Shown: positions 42,544-52,893, counted from the first letter of the stretch. The stretch is DNA of 56,604 nt from Microthrixaceae bacterium (GCA_027493675.1 JAOSKI010000011.1:1-56604); one strand, 5' to 3'. Program-made: numbers and translations. Notes: generated from the sequence alone by a model not told the origin.

Positions 42544-42810
42544 CCCGGCGGGCTCCCGGGTGCTGCGCACCGCGCCCGCCTCCTCCACGACGTGGGGCCC
42601 TGCCCCACGGTGGCGGTTGTTCCTGACCCGGCGGGCTCCCGGGTGCTGCGCACCGCGCCCGCCTCCTCCACGACGTGGGGCCCCTGCCCCACGGTGGCGG
42701 TTGTTCCTGACCCGGCGGGCTCCGGGTGCTGCGCACCGCGCCCGCCTCCTCCACGACGTGGGGCCCCTGCCCCACGGTGGCGGTTGTTCCTGACCCGGCG
42801 GGCTCCCGGG
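42539..42810. repeat. 84-bp tandem repeat array, locus B (3 units plus part)
   Basis: Units start with CCTGA at 42539, 42622 and 42706 (83, 84 and 83 bp), with a partial copy at 42789-42810. Each has the hairpin GGTGC-TGC-GCACC and the hairpin CGTGGGGC-CCCT-GCCCCACG (one unit has one C fewer in the loop). The units are almost identical to each other and differ from locus A mainly in the TGC/TTC loop and in ending TTGTT rather than TGGTT. The array begins on the acyl-CoA dehydrogenase stop codon and ends about 28 bp before the pyruvate kinase promoter box. Confidence 0.95.
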
Positions 42811-42838
42811 CGAGCACCCGATACCGGCGGTGAGCCAA

Positions 42839-42844
42839 TAGCGT
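42839..42844 (+). promoter_or_regulatory. -10 box TAGCGT, leaderless promoter
   Basis: TAGCGT, 7-nt spacer GGGTGGC, then ATG 42852. No ribosome-binding site. The pyruvate kinase operon would start right behind the repeat array. Confidence 0.5.
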
Positions 42845-42851
42845 GGGTGGC

Positions 42852-44276
42852 ATGTCGCGCCGCACCAAGATCGTGGCCACGATCGGCCCAGCCTCAGACA
42901 ACCCCTCCACCCTCGCGGCGTTGATGGAGGCGGGTATGGACGTGGCACGGCTCGGCCTTGCCCACAACACCCTGGACGAGGTCCTCGAGCGCTATCGCCG
43001 CATTCGCAAGGTCTCCGAGGAGACAGGCCACAACGTCGGCATCCTCGTGGATCTCCCTGGACCGAAGGTGAGGTTGGGCAACTTCGGCGACCAGCCGATC
43101 GAGATGGCGGGGGGACACAGCTTCGATCTCGTGCCGGGGCTCGACAGCTCGGACCCGACCACCGTGGGGGTCGACTACGACGGCCTGTTGAACGACGTGC
43201 ACGAAGGTGACCTGCTGGCCGTCGGCGACGGCAGCGTCGTGCTCCGCATCGACACGGTCGCCTCCGACCACGCCGAGGCGAGCATCTCCCACGGTGGTCC
43301 GGTTCAGGGCCGACCCGGCCTTCACATCCCCTCGGACCGCCTGTCGATCGCGTCGCCGACGCCGGATGACCTGCACAGGTTGGATGCGTTCGTGGATGCA
43401 GGTGTGGACATGGTCGCACTGTCGTTCGTGCGATCTGCACACGACATCCGCCGCGTCGGGACCGAGCCCTACCCACGTGGGCCGCTTCTGGTGGCCAAGA
43501 TCGAGACACGAGCGGCCGTGCAGAACCTCGAGGGGATCATCGAGGCCGCGGGGGCCATCATGATCGCCCGTGGTGACCTGGGTGCGGAGCTTGGAATAGA
43601 GGAGTTGCCGCACCTGCAGAAGAGGATCACGCGCGACTGCATCTCGGGTGGCAAGCCCGTCATCACCGCCACCCAGATGTTCGAGTCGATGATCACCTCG
43701 CCGGCGCCGACGCGTGCCGAGGTGAGCGATGCGGCGAACGCGATCTTCGACGGCTCCTCGGCGGTGATGCTGTCGGCGGAGACCGCGGTGGGACACAACC
43801 CAGTGGCGACCGTAGCGACCATGGCGAGAGTGGCCGAGCGGGCCGACGCGGAGTTCGACTACGACGCCTGGGCGCAGGGATCCGCCTCATACGTTCCGGC
43901 GGAGCTCCCAGGCAGCGACAACCGGATCACCGATGCGATGACTGCGGCCACATGGCGTGCCGCAACGGAGATGGGTGTGGCGGCGATCGTGTGCATCAGC
44001 GAATCGGGTTTCACCGTGCGGTCCATCGCCCGTTTCCGACCGAAGATGCCGATCATCGGCTTCAGCCCGCGCAGCCGCACCGTGCGGCAGCTGTCGCTCA
44101 GTTGGGGGACGGTGCCCGTGCAGGCGTCCGGCCACGTCGACAGCATCGAGACCATGGACGAGATGATCGTCGCCGCCCGCGAGGCCGGCCATGTCCGCAG
44201 TGGCGATGTGGTGGCGGTCCTGGCAGGCACCGGAGGACGTTCCACCGACATGCTCCGTCTGGCGGAGGTGCCTTGA
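42852..44276 (+). CDS. pyk: Pyruvate kinase, atypical in the R-x-N-x-S motif
   Basis: Intact, 474 residues; converts phosphoenolpyruvate and ADP to pyruvate and ATP. ATG 42852 begins MSRRTKIVATIGPASDNPST. The phosphoryl-transfer region reads LLVAKIETRAAVQNLEGI with the catalytic lysine, then MIARGDLGAELGIEELPHLQ, KPVITATQMFESMITSPAPT and EVSDAANAIFDGSSAVMLS, all well conserved. In contrast the ADP/K+ site is VARLGLAHN (residues 31-39), where the usual R-L-N-F-S-H has Gly35 for Asn and Ala37 for Ser. DLPGPKVRLG replaces DTKGPEIRTG. This suggests changed monovalent-cation use. The C-terminal regulatory-type domain is present. The stop overlaps the TTG start of the next gene. Confidence 0.85.
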   Translation: MSRRTKIVATIGPASDNPSTLAALMEAGMDVARLGLAHNTLDEVLERYRRIRKVSEETGHNVGILVDLPGPKVRLGNFGDQPIEMAGGHSFDLVPGLDSSDPTTVGVDYDGLLNDVHEGDLLAVGDGSVVLRIDTVASDHAEASISHGGPVQGRPGLHIPSDRLSIASPTPDDLHRLDAFVDAGVDMVALSFVRSAHDIRRVGTEPYPRGPLLVAKIETRAAVQNLEGIIEAAGAIMIARGDLGAELGIEELPHLQKRITRDCISGGKPVITATQMFESMITSPAPTRAEVSDAANAIFDGSSAVMLSAETAVGHNPVATVATMARVAERADAEFDYDAWAQGSASYVPAELPGSDNRITDAMTAATWRAATEMGVAAIVCISESGFTVRSIARFRPKMPIIGFSPRSRTVRQLSLSWGTVPVQASGHVDSIETMDEMIVAAREAGHVRSGDVVAVLAGTGGRSTDMLRLAEVP

Positions 44277-45246
44277 GTACGACCGGACCCGGCGCCGGCC
44301 ACCAACGGGTGCCACCGGCGCCACTGCGGACTGCGACCGTCGACGGCCTGGCGGTCACGCGGCGACGCCCGGAGACACCTGCGGCCGGCGTCGTGATCGT
44401 CCATGGGGCCATGGACCGTGCCGCGACCTTCTCGCGGGTGATGAGACGTCTGGGGGAGTTCGACGTCGTGGCCTACGACAGGCGTGGGTATGCAGGGTCG
44501 CGAACCTCCGGGACCGTCCGCGCCGGACCGATCCGCTCAGGCCGTTTCGGATGCAACCGCTGCTCCTCCGATGTACACGATCCCCTGTGCGGGCATGCGC
44601 GCGACCTGCTCACAGTGGTCGAGTGGGTGAGCGAACAGGATCCTGATCTGCCCAGGCTCGTCGTGGGTCACAGCCTCGGCGCTCTGATAGCGCTCGTGGC
44701 AGCGGCGACACCGTGTGGGCCGGCATCCGGCGACGGCGACATCCCCGACCCGGCGACGGTGCTCCTCGGCGCCTGAGAGCCGACGCGCTCTGCTTGTTCG
44801 AGCCGCCCCTTCCGTGGCTCGATCCTGGATACGCAACCTCCGGCTCGCGCGCGATCGACATCGGCCGCTCCGAGGGACCGGCGGCCGCTGCCGAGTTCTT
44901 CTACCGGGCAGCCATCGGCGACCGGGCATGGAGCCGCCTGGACGAATCCGACCAGGCTCTCAGGCGGAGCGAGGGTGAGACGCTGATGGCGGAGTTGGCC
45001 GCAGCGCGCGCTGAGCGTGCGGAGCTGCCGCTGCCGGCGCAGCGTGACACGGTCCATGTCGGGCGGGGAGACCGTGGCCCGGTCCACCTCCGGGCTGCGG
45101 CCGAGGTCCTCGCCGAGGCAGCCGGCGTCGACTGTCACGTCATCGCGGGTGCATCCCACGGAGCCCATCTCCAGCACCCGGACCGCTTCGCCCAGTGGGT
45201 GCGAACGGCGGCATCCGACGCCATCGGAGCGGAGGGCCGGCGGTGA
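44273..45246 (+). CDS. Alpha/beta hydrolase, frame-shifted
   Basis: A cytoplasmic serine hydrolase of the alpha/beta fold. TTG 44273, overlapping the pyruvate kinase TGA, begins LSTTGPGAGHQRVPPAPLRT. The oxyanion segment is VVIVHGAMDRAATFSRVMRR, then VVAYDRRGYAGSRTSG. After a change near 44530 it shows PRLVVGHSLGALIALVAAAT with the nucleophile GHSLG. After another near 44770 come DALCLFEPPLPWLDPGYATS and the catalytic-His end VDCHVIAGASHGAHLQHPDR. About 324 codons. The substrate is unknown; the following patatin gene suggests a lipid-ester role. Confidence 0.75.
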
Positions 45247-46218
45247 TCCTGCGCCGATCCCGACAGCGGACTGCGTTCGTGCTCTCCGGCGGAGGCAACC
45301 TGGGTGCGTTGCAGGTCGGCATGCTCGATGCGCTCACCGAGCACGACATCGTGCCCGACGTCGTTCTCGGCTGCTCGGTCGGCGCGCTCAACGGTGCGGT
45401 CTACAGCGGCGACCCCACCCGGGCCGGGGTGCGCCGGTTGGTGGAGCGGTGGAGCAGCATCGACTCGCCCACGCTGATGCCTTCGTCGCTGATGCCGAGC
45501 GCGCTGCAACTGCTGCGCAAGGGCGCTTCGCTGCACGACAGCGCCGGGCTGAGGCAGACCGTCATCGACATGCTCGGGGACCAGTCGACCTTCGAATCGC
45601 TCGCGCTGCCGTTCCAGTGCGTGGCGGCGAACGTGGAGACCGCCATGGAGCACTGGTTCACCCAGGGAGAAATAGCTCCCGCCGTGATGGCGTCCGCAGC
45701 GCTCCCGGCCGTCTATCCACCCGTCGAGATCGACGGCGTCAGGTACCTCGACGGGGGAGTGATCCACAACGTACCGATAGAACGGGCGGTGGAGCTCGGG
45801 TGCAACCGGATCTTCGTGCTGCACATGGGTCCCCACGGCAGGCCGGACGCCGACATCCGCAGGCCCCTCGACGGTGCGATGTTGGCCTACTGGGTAGCGC
45901 GCAACAGCCGCTTCGCAAGGGATCTTGCCGCTCTGCCCGAGGGGAGTGGAGGCCATCGTGTTGCCCCCCGGGAAGCGCCCAGAGCTCCGCTACGACGACT
46001 TCACCCAGACCGGGGTGCTCATCGAACAGGGCCGCACCCAGACCCTCGAGTTCCTGGAGCGCCGTGCGGAGGAGATCGACACCGCGGAGCCGACCCCCGG
46101 TCTTCGCGCACGTCTGTCACGGCTGCGTCTCCCTGCGGGGATACGCCGGAGGAAGGCGGCGGAGGCCGCGGCGACGGATCCCAAGGGTGCGATCGTGCTC
46201 GGGGCCGACGAGCCGTGA
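45243..46218 (+). CDS. Patatin-like phospholipase
   Basis: A lipid acyl hydrolase of the bacterial patatin group with a Ser-Asp dyad. GTG 45243 overlaps the preceding TGA (GTGA) and reads VILRRSRQRTAFVLSGGGNL, giving the oxyanion GGGNLG. The nucleophile is in VLGCSVGALNGAVYSGD (G-x-S-x-G) and the dyad Asp in VRYLDGGVIHNVPIERAVEL. A frame change near 45955 leads to AIVLPPGKRPELRYDDFTQT and a basic/acidic tail ending GAIVLGADEP. No signal peptide or membrane helix. About 325 codons, slightly long because of the tail. The stop overlaps the next GTG. Confidence 0.85.
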
Positions 46219-46781
46219 GCGAGGGCACCGTCGTTCCGGTGGGAATCGTCCTGTGCGGTGGATCGTCGGTGCGCATGGGGCGGGACAAGGCCTCCATGGG
46301 GGGACCCTCCGTGGGCTCACCGGGTGGCGGCCGCTCTGGCGGGGGCGGGTTGCGCGACCGTGGAGTTGCAGGGGGGAGTCGATGGCCTGGGGACCTCAGC
46401 GTGGACCCAGGTGCCCGACTTCGAGCCGGGCGGGGGACCAGCACCCGCGATTGCGCAAGCCGCGTCACGACACCGCGGGCGCCGCTTGGTCGTCGCGGCC
46501 TGTGATCTGCCGAATCTCGTGCCCGCTGCCCGTCAAGTTGCTCCTCGATGCCGTCGGCAGCGGTGAAAGCGGCGCCGCCGCCTACAGGGTGGGGCACCGC
46601 GCCAACTGGTCCCTGGTGGCGCTCCATGTGGATCTGGTTGCAGAGCTGGCAGACACGAGCCCGGCCGAGGTCGTCGGGTGTCCGCTGAAGTCGCTCCTGT
46701 CGCCTGCGGCCACGTTTGTTGGATCCACGGGATCCTCTTGAGGTCACCGACATCGACGGTCCACCCGCGGCGTCGCCGTAG
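46215..46781 (+). CDS. mobA: Molybdenum cofactor guanylyltransferase-like (MobA), frame-shifted
   Basis: A nucleotidyltransferase predicted to add GMP to molybdopterin. GTG 46215 overlaps the patatin stop (GTGA) and reads VSEGTVVPVGIVLCGGSSVR, giving the signature LCGG-SSVRMGRDKASM. After a shift near 46310 it has WAHRVAAALAGAGCATVELQ and LVVAACDLPNL, the metal/nucleotide site. After one near 46530 it has PLPVKLLLDAVGSGESGAAA. A last shift near 46725 gives DPLEVTDIDGPPAASP and TAG 46779-46781; without it the frame stops at 46741. About 189 codons. Assignment rests on the N-terminal signature and CDLP motif; a related sugar nucleotidyltransferase is possible. Confidence 0.7.
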
Positions 46782-46921
46782 TCGCTCTGTGAGCGGCGAG
46801 GGGACCCTCGTTCACTGATCAGGTCGGGCCGCACGATAGCCTGATTCCCTTGTTGTCCCAGGAGCGGCGCCTCACCCACCCGAAGCCTGCTCATCCGGGA
46901 CGCTGCTCGCCGAGGACGACC

Positions 46922-47053
46922 GTGGCAATACTGGAGATCGCAGTTGACGAGCCGGCCACCCACGTGGAGGCCGGCGCAGCGCTACTCGACACGCGGCTGA
47001 CCGACGGAATGAGGTTGAGGGCTCACCTCCCCGGACGTACCACGCGGAGGTGA
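46922..47053 (+). pseudogene. Rhodanese-domain remnant
   Basis: A 43-codon frame from GTG 46922 reads VAILEIAVDEPATHVEAGAA, then LLDTRLTDGMRLRAHLPGRT. The first part matches the start of rhodanese-like domains (I.EI.VDE...H...GA.LLDTR), and AHLPG may be the HIPGA segment. The rest, including the active-site cysteine loop, is absent. It ends where RNase D begins. It is either a truncated relic or a short gene with indels. Confidence 0.35.
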
Positions 47054-48217
47054 TGGCTCACATGAGCGGGCCCTTCGAGATCATCACCGACGACGCCGGG
47101 TTCCAGGCCCTCGTTGCCCGACTCGCGTCGGAGCCGCGCTACGCGATCGACACCGAGTTCCATCGTGAGAAGACCTACTACCCGCATGTGGCTGTGGTGC
47201 AGATAGCAGACAGCCGGGGCACCTGTGTGATCGACGCACTGGAGGTCGATCTCTCCCCCCTGCGCGAGGTGCTCGAAGGTCCGGGGCTCGCGGTGATGCA
47301 CGCCGCCAAGCAGGATCTGGAGGTGTTGGACCGGGCATGTCAGGCCGTCCCGCACGCCCTCTTCGACACCCAGTTGGCCGCCGGATTCGTGGGCTACACA
47401 ACCCCCAGCCTCTCGGTGCTGCTGGATGGCGAGCTGGGGGTGCAGGTGGGCAAGGCGGACCGGCTGACCGATTGGTTGAAGCGTCCGCTCACCGATGCGC
47501 AGCTGAGCTACGGCCGACGACGTCGCGCACCTGTTGGACCTGCACGACCGGCTCTCAGCCCAGCTCGAGCAGCGTGGCCGCACGGCATGGGCTTGGGAGG
47601 TCTGCGAGGAACTCCGCAGTGACCCACCGACACCCCGTGATCCCGAGGAGGTCTGGCGCCGGATCAAGGAGGTCCGACACCTCAAAGGCAACCGCCTCGC
47701 GCTAGCCCAGAAGGTCGCTGCCTGGCGTGAGCGCCGGGCGATCGAGACCGATGTGACACCCAAGTTCATCCTGTCCGACCTCGGGGTGGTGTCGGTTGCC
47801 TCGTCGGCACCTCGCACCCTTGAGGCGCTCACCGGCTTGAGGGGCGTCGACGGCCGCGTTCTCAAGGGTGGGGGTGGAGAGAAGCTCCTCGAGGTGGTCC
47901 GATCCAACATCGACGCACGGCCGGCGCGCCGTGGAGACCGTCCCGTCGGCGAGTTGCCCGCGGAGCTCCGACCAGTACTCCCGCTCGTGTCCACATGGGT
48001 GAACCAGCGGTGCCGGGACCTCGACATCGAGACATCACTGCTGGCGACCCGCAGTGATATCGAGGAGTTCCTCCGCGGTGATCCCGGCGCGCGCCTCGCG
48101 TCCGGGTGGAGAGCCGAGATCGTGGGCGAGCCCATCCGGAGGTTGGTCGAGGGGACCGCGGGCCTGGCGTTCGCGAAGGGCCGTGGCCTCGTGCTCGTCG
48201 AGCTGGACGGTAGCTGA
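47053..48217 (+). CDS. rnd: Ribonuclease D with HRDC domain, one frame change
   Basis: A 3'-5' exoribonuclease for tRNA and stable RNA maturation, cytoplasmic. ATG 47053 (GTG 47050 is an alternative) reads MAHMSGPFEIITDDAGFQAL. The DEDD exonuclease motifs are AIDTEFHREKTYYPHVAVVQ, VMHAAKQDLEVLDRACQAVP and FDTQLAAGFVGY. The third motif (S-Y-.-AADD) straddles a frame change near 47515. The second half has WRRIKEVRHLKGNRLALAQK, VAAWRERRAIETDVTPKFIL and the HRDC domain SDLGVVSVASSAPRTLEALT. The length of about 388 codons is typical of the family. Confidence 0.9.
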
Positions 48218-48254
48218 CGGCACAGCTCAAGCAGCGACATGCCACAGCCGGGCG

Positions 48255-49861
<1,607 letters not shown>

Positions 49862-50062
49862 TCACACCATCGAATCAGAACCTTGATCATGATGCCCGGT
49901 CACCTCTGCGCTACACTGGCCGATCCCGCCGGAAACAAGTCGGGTCGGGTCCAGTGGGTCCGTGTTCCGACAGCGGGCGGTTCGCGCTGCGCAGTCGGAC
50001 GAACCGAACTTGTCCCAGTCGCATACGATGACCTACGCGCAAAGGTCTTACGGGGAGAAACC

Positions 50063-50220
50063 GTGAAGAAGGGGTCGGCATCGCCGATATGGAGGAGGCC
50101 AGAGCCCTCAAGCGTGGCTCGGACCTCGACATCGAGAGCATCCTGAACGACTTGTCGGGCGACTCGGATGAGTCCATCGACGACGATGACGACGACGAGT
50201 ACGACTACGACGAGGACTGA
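50063..50220 (+). CDS. Small highly acidic protein of unknown function
   Basis: A short gene with GGGGAG 5 nt before GTG 50063. After a one-base shift near 50075 it reads GIADMEEARALKRGSDLDIE, then SILNDLSGDSDESIDDDDDD and EYDYDED-stop at 50218-50220. About 52 codons; the last 20 residues are almost all Asp/Glu/Tyr. An upstream open stretch from 49883 could extend it, so the start is uncertain. A D/E-only tail of this kind is seen in nucleic-acid- or histone-mimicking proteins and in RNA-polymerase-associated factors, but no family is recognised. A hairpin follows 2 bp after the stop. Confidence 0.5.
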
Positions 50221-50222
50221 GC

Positions 50223-50244
50223 GGCCACACCTGCGGATGTGGTC
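50223..50244 (+). terminator. Hairpin after the acidic-protein gene
   Basis: GGCCACA 50223-50229 pairs with TGTGGTC 50238-50244 (one G-T pair), with an 8-nt loop. It sits 2 bp after the stop codon. No T-run. Confidence 0.4.
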
Positions 50245-50325
50245 GGCGATGTGACACCGGGGATGCCCAAGATGCGCCGCCCACGGCTGCCGGGCATCGC
50301 GAGGTCATCACGGAGTCAGGTGGAC

Positions 50326-51162
50326 CTATCGCCGGGTACGGTGAACCTCGCCACTGCCTCCGTGCGCTGGATGAACCCAGTGCAGCCCGTCGACGTCGAG
50401 GGTGTTGCGGCTGCATGCCAAGGTGAAGGCTGCGCCGCCGGCAGAGCGGAACTGCTCCAGCGCCTCGCGATGCATGTCGGCGGTGGATGCATCGCACAGC
50501 GATGCCATCTCTTGGGCACTGAAGGGCTGAAGGGGCGCGCCCAGGCTGCGCAGAGCGCCGGTGTCTCGGGGCCAACCGACCTGGAACGACGGATCCGGTT
50601 CATCTCGGTGCGGTTGGGGCGGCGTGCCGGTACGCCGGCGATCCGAGGGGCTGTCCGCCACACCCGGGCCCGTGCCCCGATCTCCTCGGCCCTGCGCAGC
50701 TCACCCGGGTCCATCCGTCCGACGATTCCTGTATCTGACGACCGCCTGCGCAGCAGCCTTCCCGCTGAGGAACCACGCTCGAGAAGCCACACGAGCAGCC
50801 GGTTGTCCGGACCGTCGAAGCTACGGCGTACCGGAACGACAGACGAACACGTCCTCCTCGCCGAACGAGTTCGCCCTGGCGGTGATGGTCTCGGACCACA
50901 TCACCGGACCGCGCACCGAGTGCACACATCTCTCCGGGCGGTCCTCGAGGACACTCGGAAGTCGTCGTGTGCGTTCCTGCATGCCATCGAGCAAGGCTTC
51001 GAACTCACACGACAGGGCAAAGGAGACCCGCGCCGCATCCTCGAGGAGGGGTACCGGGAGTCCGGTCAGGGCCACTGCTGCGGCCACCGCCGGGATCCGA
51101 CGATCGCGGTGGGTCCAGAGCTCTGCGGTCGCGCCGCTTGAGCCGAGCAAGCCCGCGGTCAC
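50326..51162 (-). CDS. McrC-like partner of the AAA+ protein, unknown function
   Basis: About 280 codons. GTG 51160-51162 overlaps the AAA+ TGA (GTGA) and begins VTAGLLGSSGATAELWTHRD. It contains RVSFALSCEFEALLDGMQER, VHSVRGPVMWSETITARANS and FGEEDVFVCRSGTP, then in a second frame SFDGPDNRLLVWLLERG and RAEEIGARARVWR, and finally LQPFSAQEMASLCDASTADM and NTLDVDGLHWVHPA. The order G-..W..T, DVFVC, SFD.-.N.LL resembles the core of McrC/DUF2357-type proteins that pair with McrB. I see no PD-(D/E)xK nuclease motif. Frame changes lie near 50825 and 50600. Function unknown; coupling argues that it works with the ATPase. Confidence 0.55.
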
Positions 51163-52093
51163 ACCATCAACTCCTCACCGATCAGCTCCTCGATCACCCT
51201 GCGGGCCTCTCGTTGTTCGTCCTTGTCCATGCGCGGCGCGATCTCGTTGAACAGCTCCACCGCCTGGTATTCGTCCATCCCCTCGAACTGCGGAAGGAAG
51301 AACGCGTAGAACACCTCGTAGAGGAGCCTTGAGGGCTCCACATGGTCCTTCATGCGGCGCTCCACGTAGCGTCGTGCATCGACGTAGATCGCGGGGCCGA
51401 GGTCCTTCAGCCGACGAAGCGCGAGCAGTTCGGTGAGGATCTCGCCACCACCCGCCAACAGGCGGTGGTAAGCGGCTTCCTCGGGTGCACCCACCTCGAT
51501 GAACGCGAACCGTCGCATGAGCGCGTAGCTCATGTCGAACAGGAGGTTCTTGTCCACGGCGTTCATGGTGGCGATGATCCGCCAACTGGACGGGACCCGG
51601 ATCGGATCGGTGTCCTCAGGTGGTTCCACCCCGTGCGGAACGATGCTCACAGGTACCACCTGACCGGAGCGCCGGTAGGGCAGAACCACTGCGGAGCCCG
51701 AGAGCACCGTGAACAGCTGACCGAACGCACGGTCGAAGTTCGATCGGTTCATCTCGTCGACCACCAGCCACTTCCCGCTCTGGATGGCCTCGACGAACAG
51801 CCCCGGCCTGTAGATCAGTCCTTCAGGGGTTGGTTGAAGTCCACCGATCGTCTCGAAGGTCGTCCACTCGGAGGTGGCGGTGGTGGGTTGGTAGCCCGTG
51901 CAGAGCATGGCGTGCCGCCCGAGCTCTGCGGCGAGGTAGGCCAGGGTCGTCTTCCCAGTGCCCGGTGCGCCCGTGAGGATCACGTGTTGCCCGCATCGAG
52001 TGCCGCGACCAACTGCTCGATGACATGGTCGGGGAAGATCATCCCCCTCGCTTGGCTGAGACGATCAAGTTCCGGCGCGTTGAAGGCACTCAC
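51159..52093 (-). CDS. McrB-like AAA+ NTPase
   Basis: About 312 codons. GTG 52091-52093 starts VSAFNAPELDRLSQARGMIF. Walker A is LTGAPGTGKTTLAYLA (residues 42-49 carry GxxGxGKT; a frame change near 51985 lies just before it). Walker B with the following arginine loop is KWLVVDEMNRSNFDRAFGQL, sensor 1 is WRIIATMNAVDKNLLFDMSY and the arginine finger region is ALMRRFAFIEVGAP. VVDEMNRSNFDRAFGQL and the N-x-x-D in MNAVDKN are like McrB, whose MNTADR motif gives GTP preference; MoxR is the alternative family. The stop overlaps the partner gene. No N-terminal DNA-binding domain is seen, unlike restriction McrB. Confidence 0.75.
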
Positions 52094-52160
52094 ATCAGTT
52101 GCATCGGCACTCCGAAGCCCTGCCTGTAGCGGCCATGTCGCTGTCGCCAGACGAGAGCCG

Positions 52161-52886
52161 TCAGGCGCTGACGCGGCGCGCAGGGTGGGATACCGGCGTG
52201 CCCGCCGAAGCGCGGTCCATCTCTGCGAGCAGGCGTCGGTAGACCCCGTCGCCCACGAGGCCGATGATCTCCTCACGAAGTGAATCCACCACGCGGTCGT
52301 GAGAGGTGAAGGCCTCCCGACCTTCGGTGCACCACCAGCGGAACTCCTCACCGCCTTCGCCCCAGTCGCGCCGGTGCCACTCGCGCAGGGTGTAGGTGGT
52401 GTGATCCACCTCGTCGGTGTGGAACGTGAGACGCAGTGGCAGCTGCCAGCACACCTCTGGCTTGTAACCCACATGGCTCACGCCGTCGTCGATGGCAGCC
52501 ACGTGCAGCGCACAACCTGGGCCGCGAGGGTGCTCGGCCCGGTTCAGCATGATGCATGCTCCGTCGTGCGTGCGTGTCACCCAGTCACCGTCGTCGTTGC
52601 GGGTGATCGCCCCGCCCAGATCCCTTGCAAGAGCACGGAACTGCCATTGCTCGTCGGTGAGCGATCCGATCGCATCCCGCACCCTTCGACGGTCGGCCTT
52701 GTCGGCGAAGTACGCCCCGTGCGAGCAACAACCATGTCCCAGCTCGGTTGTGTCGGTCTCATGGATCCCTCTGCACCCGCGTCCGAAGATGCACTGCCAG
52801 TTGCTGCTCAGGAACGTGAGATCGAAGAGGTATGTCTCACCTTCGTGCTCGAATGAGAGCCAGTCCCGGCGGGTAGCGTCCTGCAC
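52161..52886 (-). CDS. Cys-rich protein of unknown function
   Basis: Intact, 241 residues. GTG 52884-52886 begins VQDATRRDWLSFEHEGETYL. A cysteine cluster reads NWQCIFGRGCRGIHETD and then LGHGCCSHGAYFADKADRRR, that is C-x5-C and later CC-x-H; further cysteines are in DGACIMLN, GPGCALHVAAID and EVCWQLPL. The spacing suggests metal or Fe-S binding, as in YkgJ-like cysteine-cluster proteins, but the match is not certain. A W-rich region WHRRDWGEGGEEFRWWC follows. No membrane segment. It lies 67 bp upstream of the AAA+ gene on the same strand and may belong to the same unit. Confidence 0.6.
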   Translation of the reverse strand: MQDATRRDWLSFEHEGETYLFDLTFLSSNWQCIFGRGCRGIHETDTTELGHGCCSHGAYFADKADRRRVRDAIGSLTDEQWQFRALARDLGGAITRNDDGDWVTRTHDGACIMLNRAEHPRGPGCALHVAAIDDGVSHVGYKPEVCWQLPLRLTFHTDEVDHTTYTLREWHRRDWGEGGEEFRWWCTEGREAFTSHDRVVDSLREEIIGLVGDGVYRRLLAEMDRASAGTPVSHPARRVSA

Positions 52887-52893
52887 GGCGAGA

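Noticed and set aside
46215..46781. Programmed ribosomal frameshifting in MobA, OppD and others
   Set aside because: No slippery-site plus stem-loop pattern recurs, and shifts occur in both directions at G/C runs in unrelated genes.
50326..51162. Classical McrC endonuclease
   Set aside because: No D...(D/E)xK segment is visible in any of the three frames that compose the gene, so a nuclease was not claimed.
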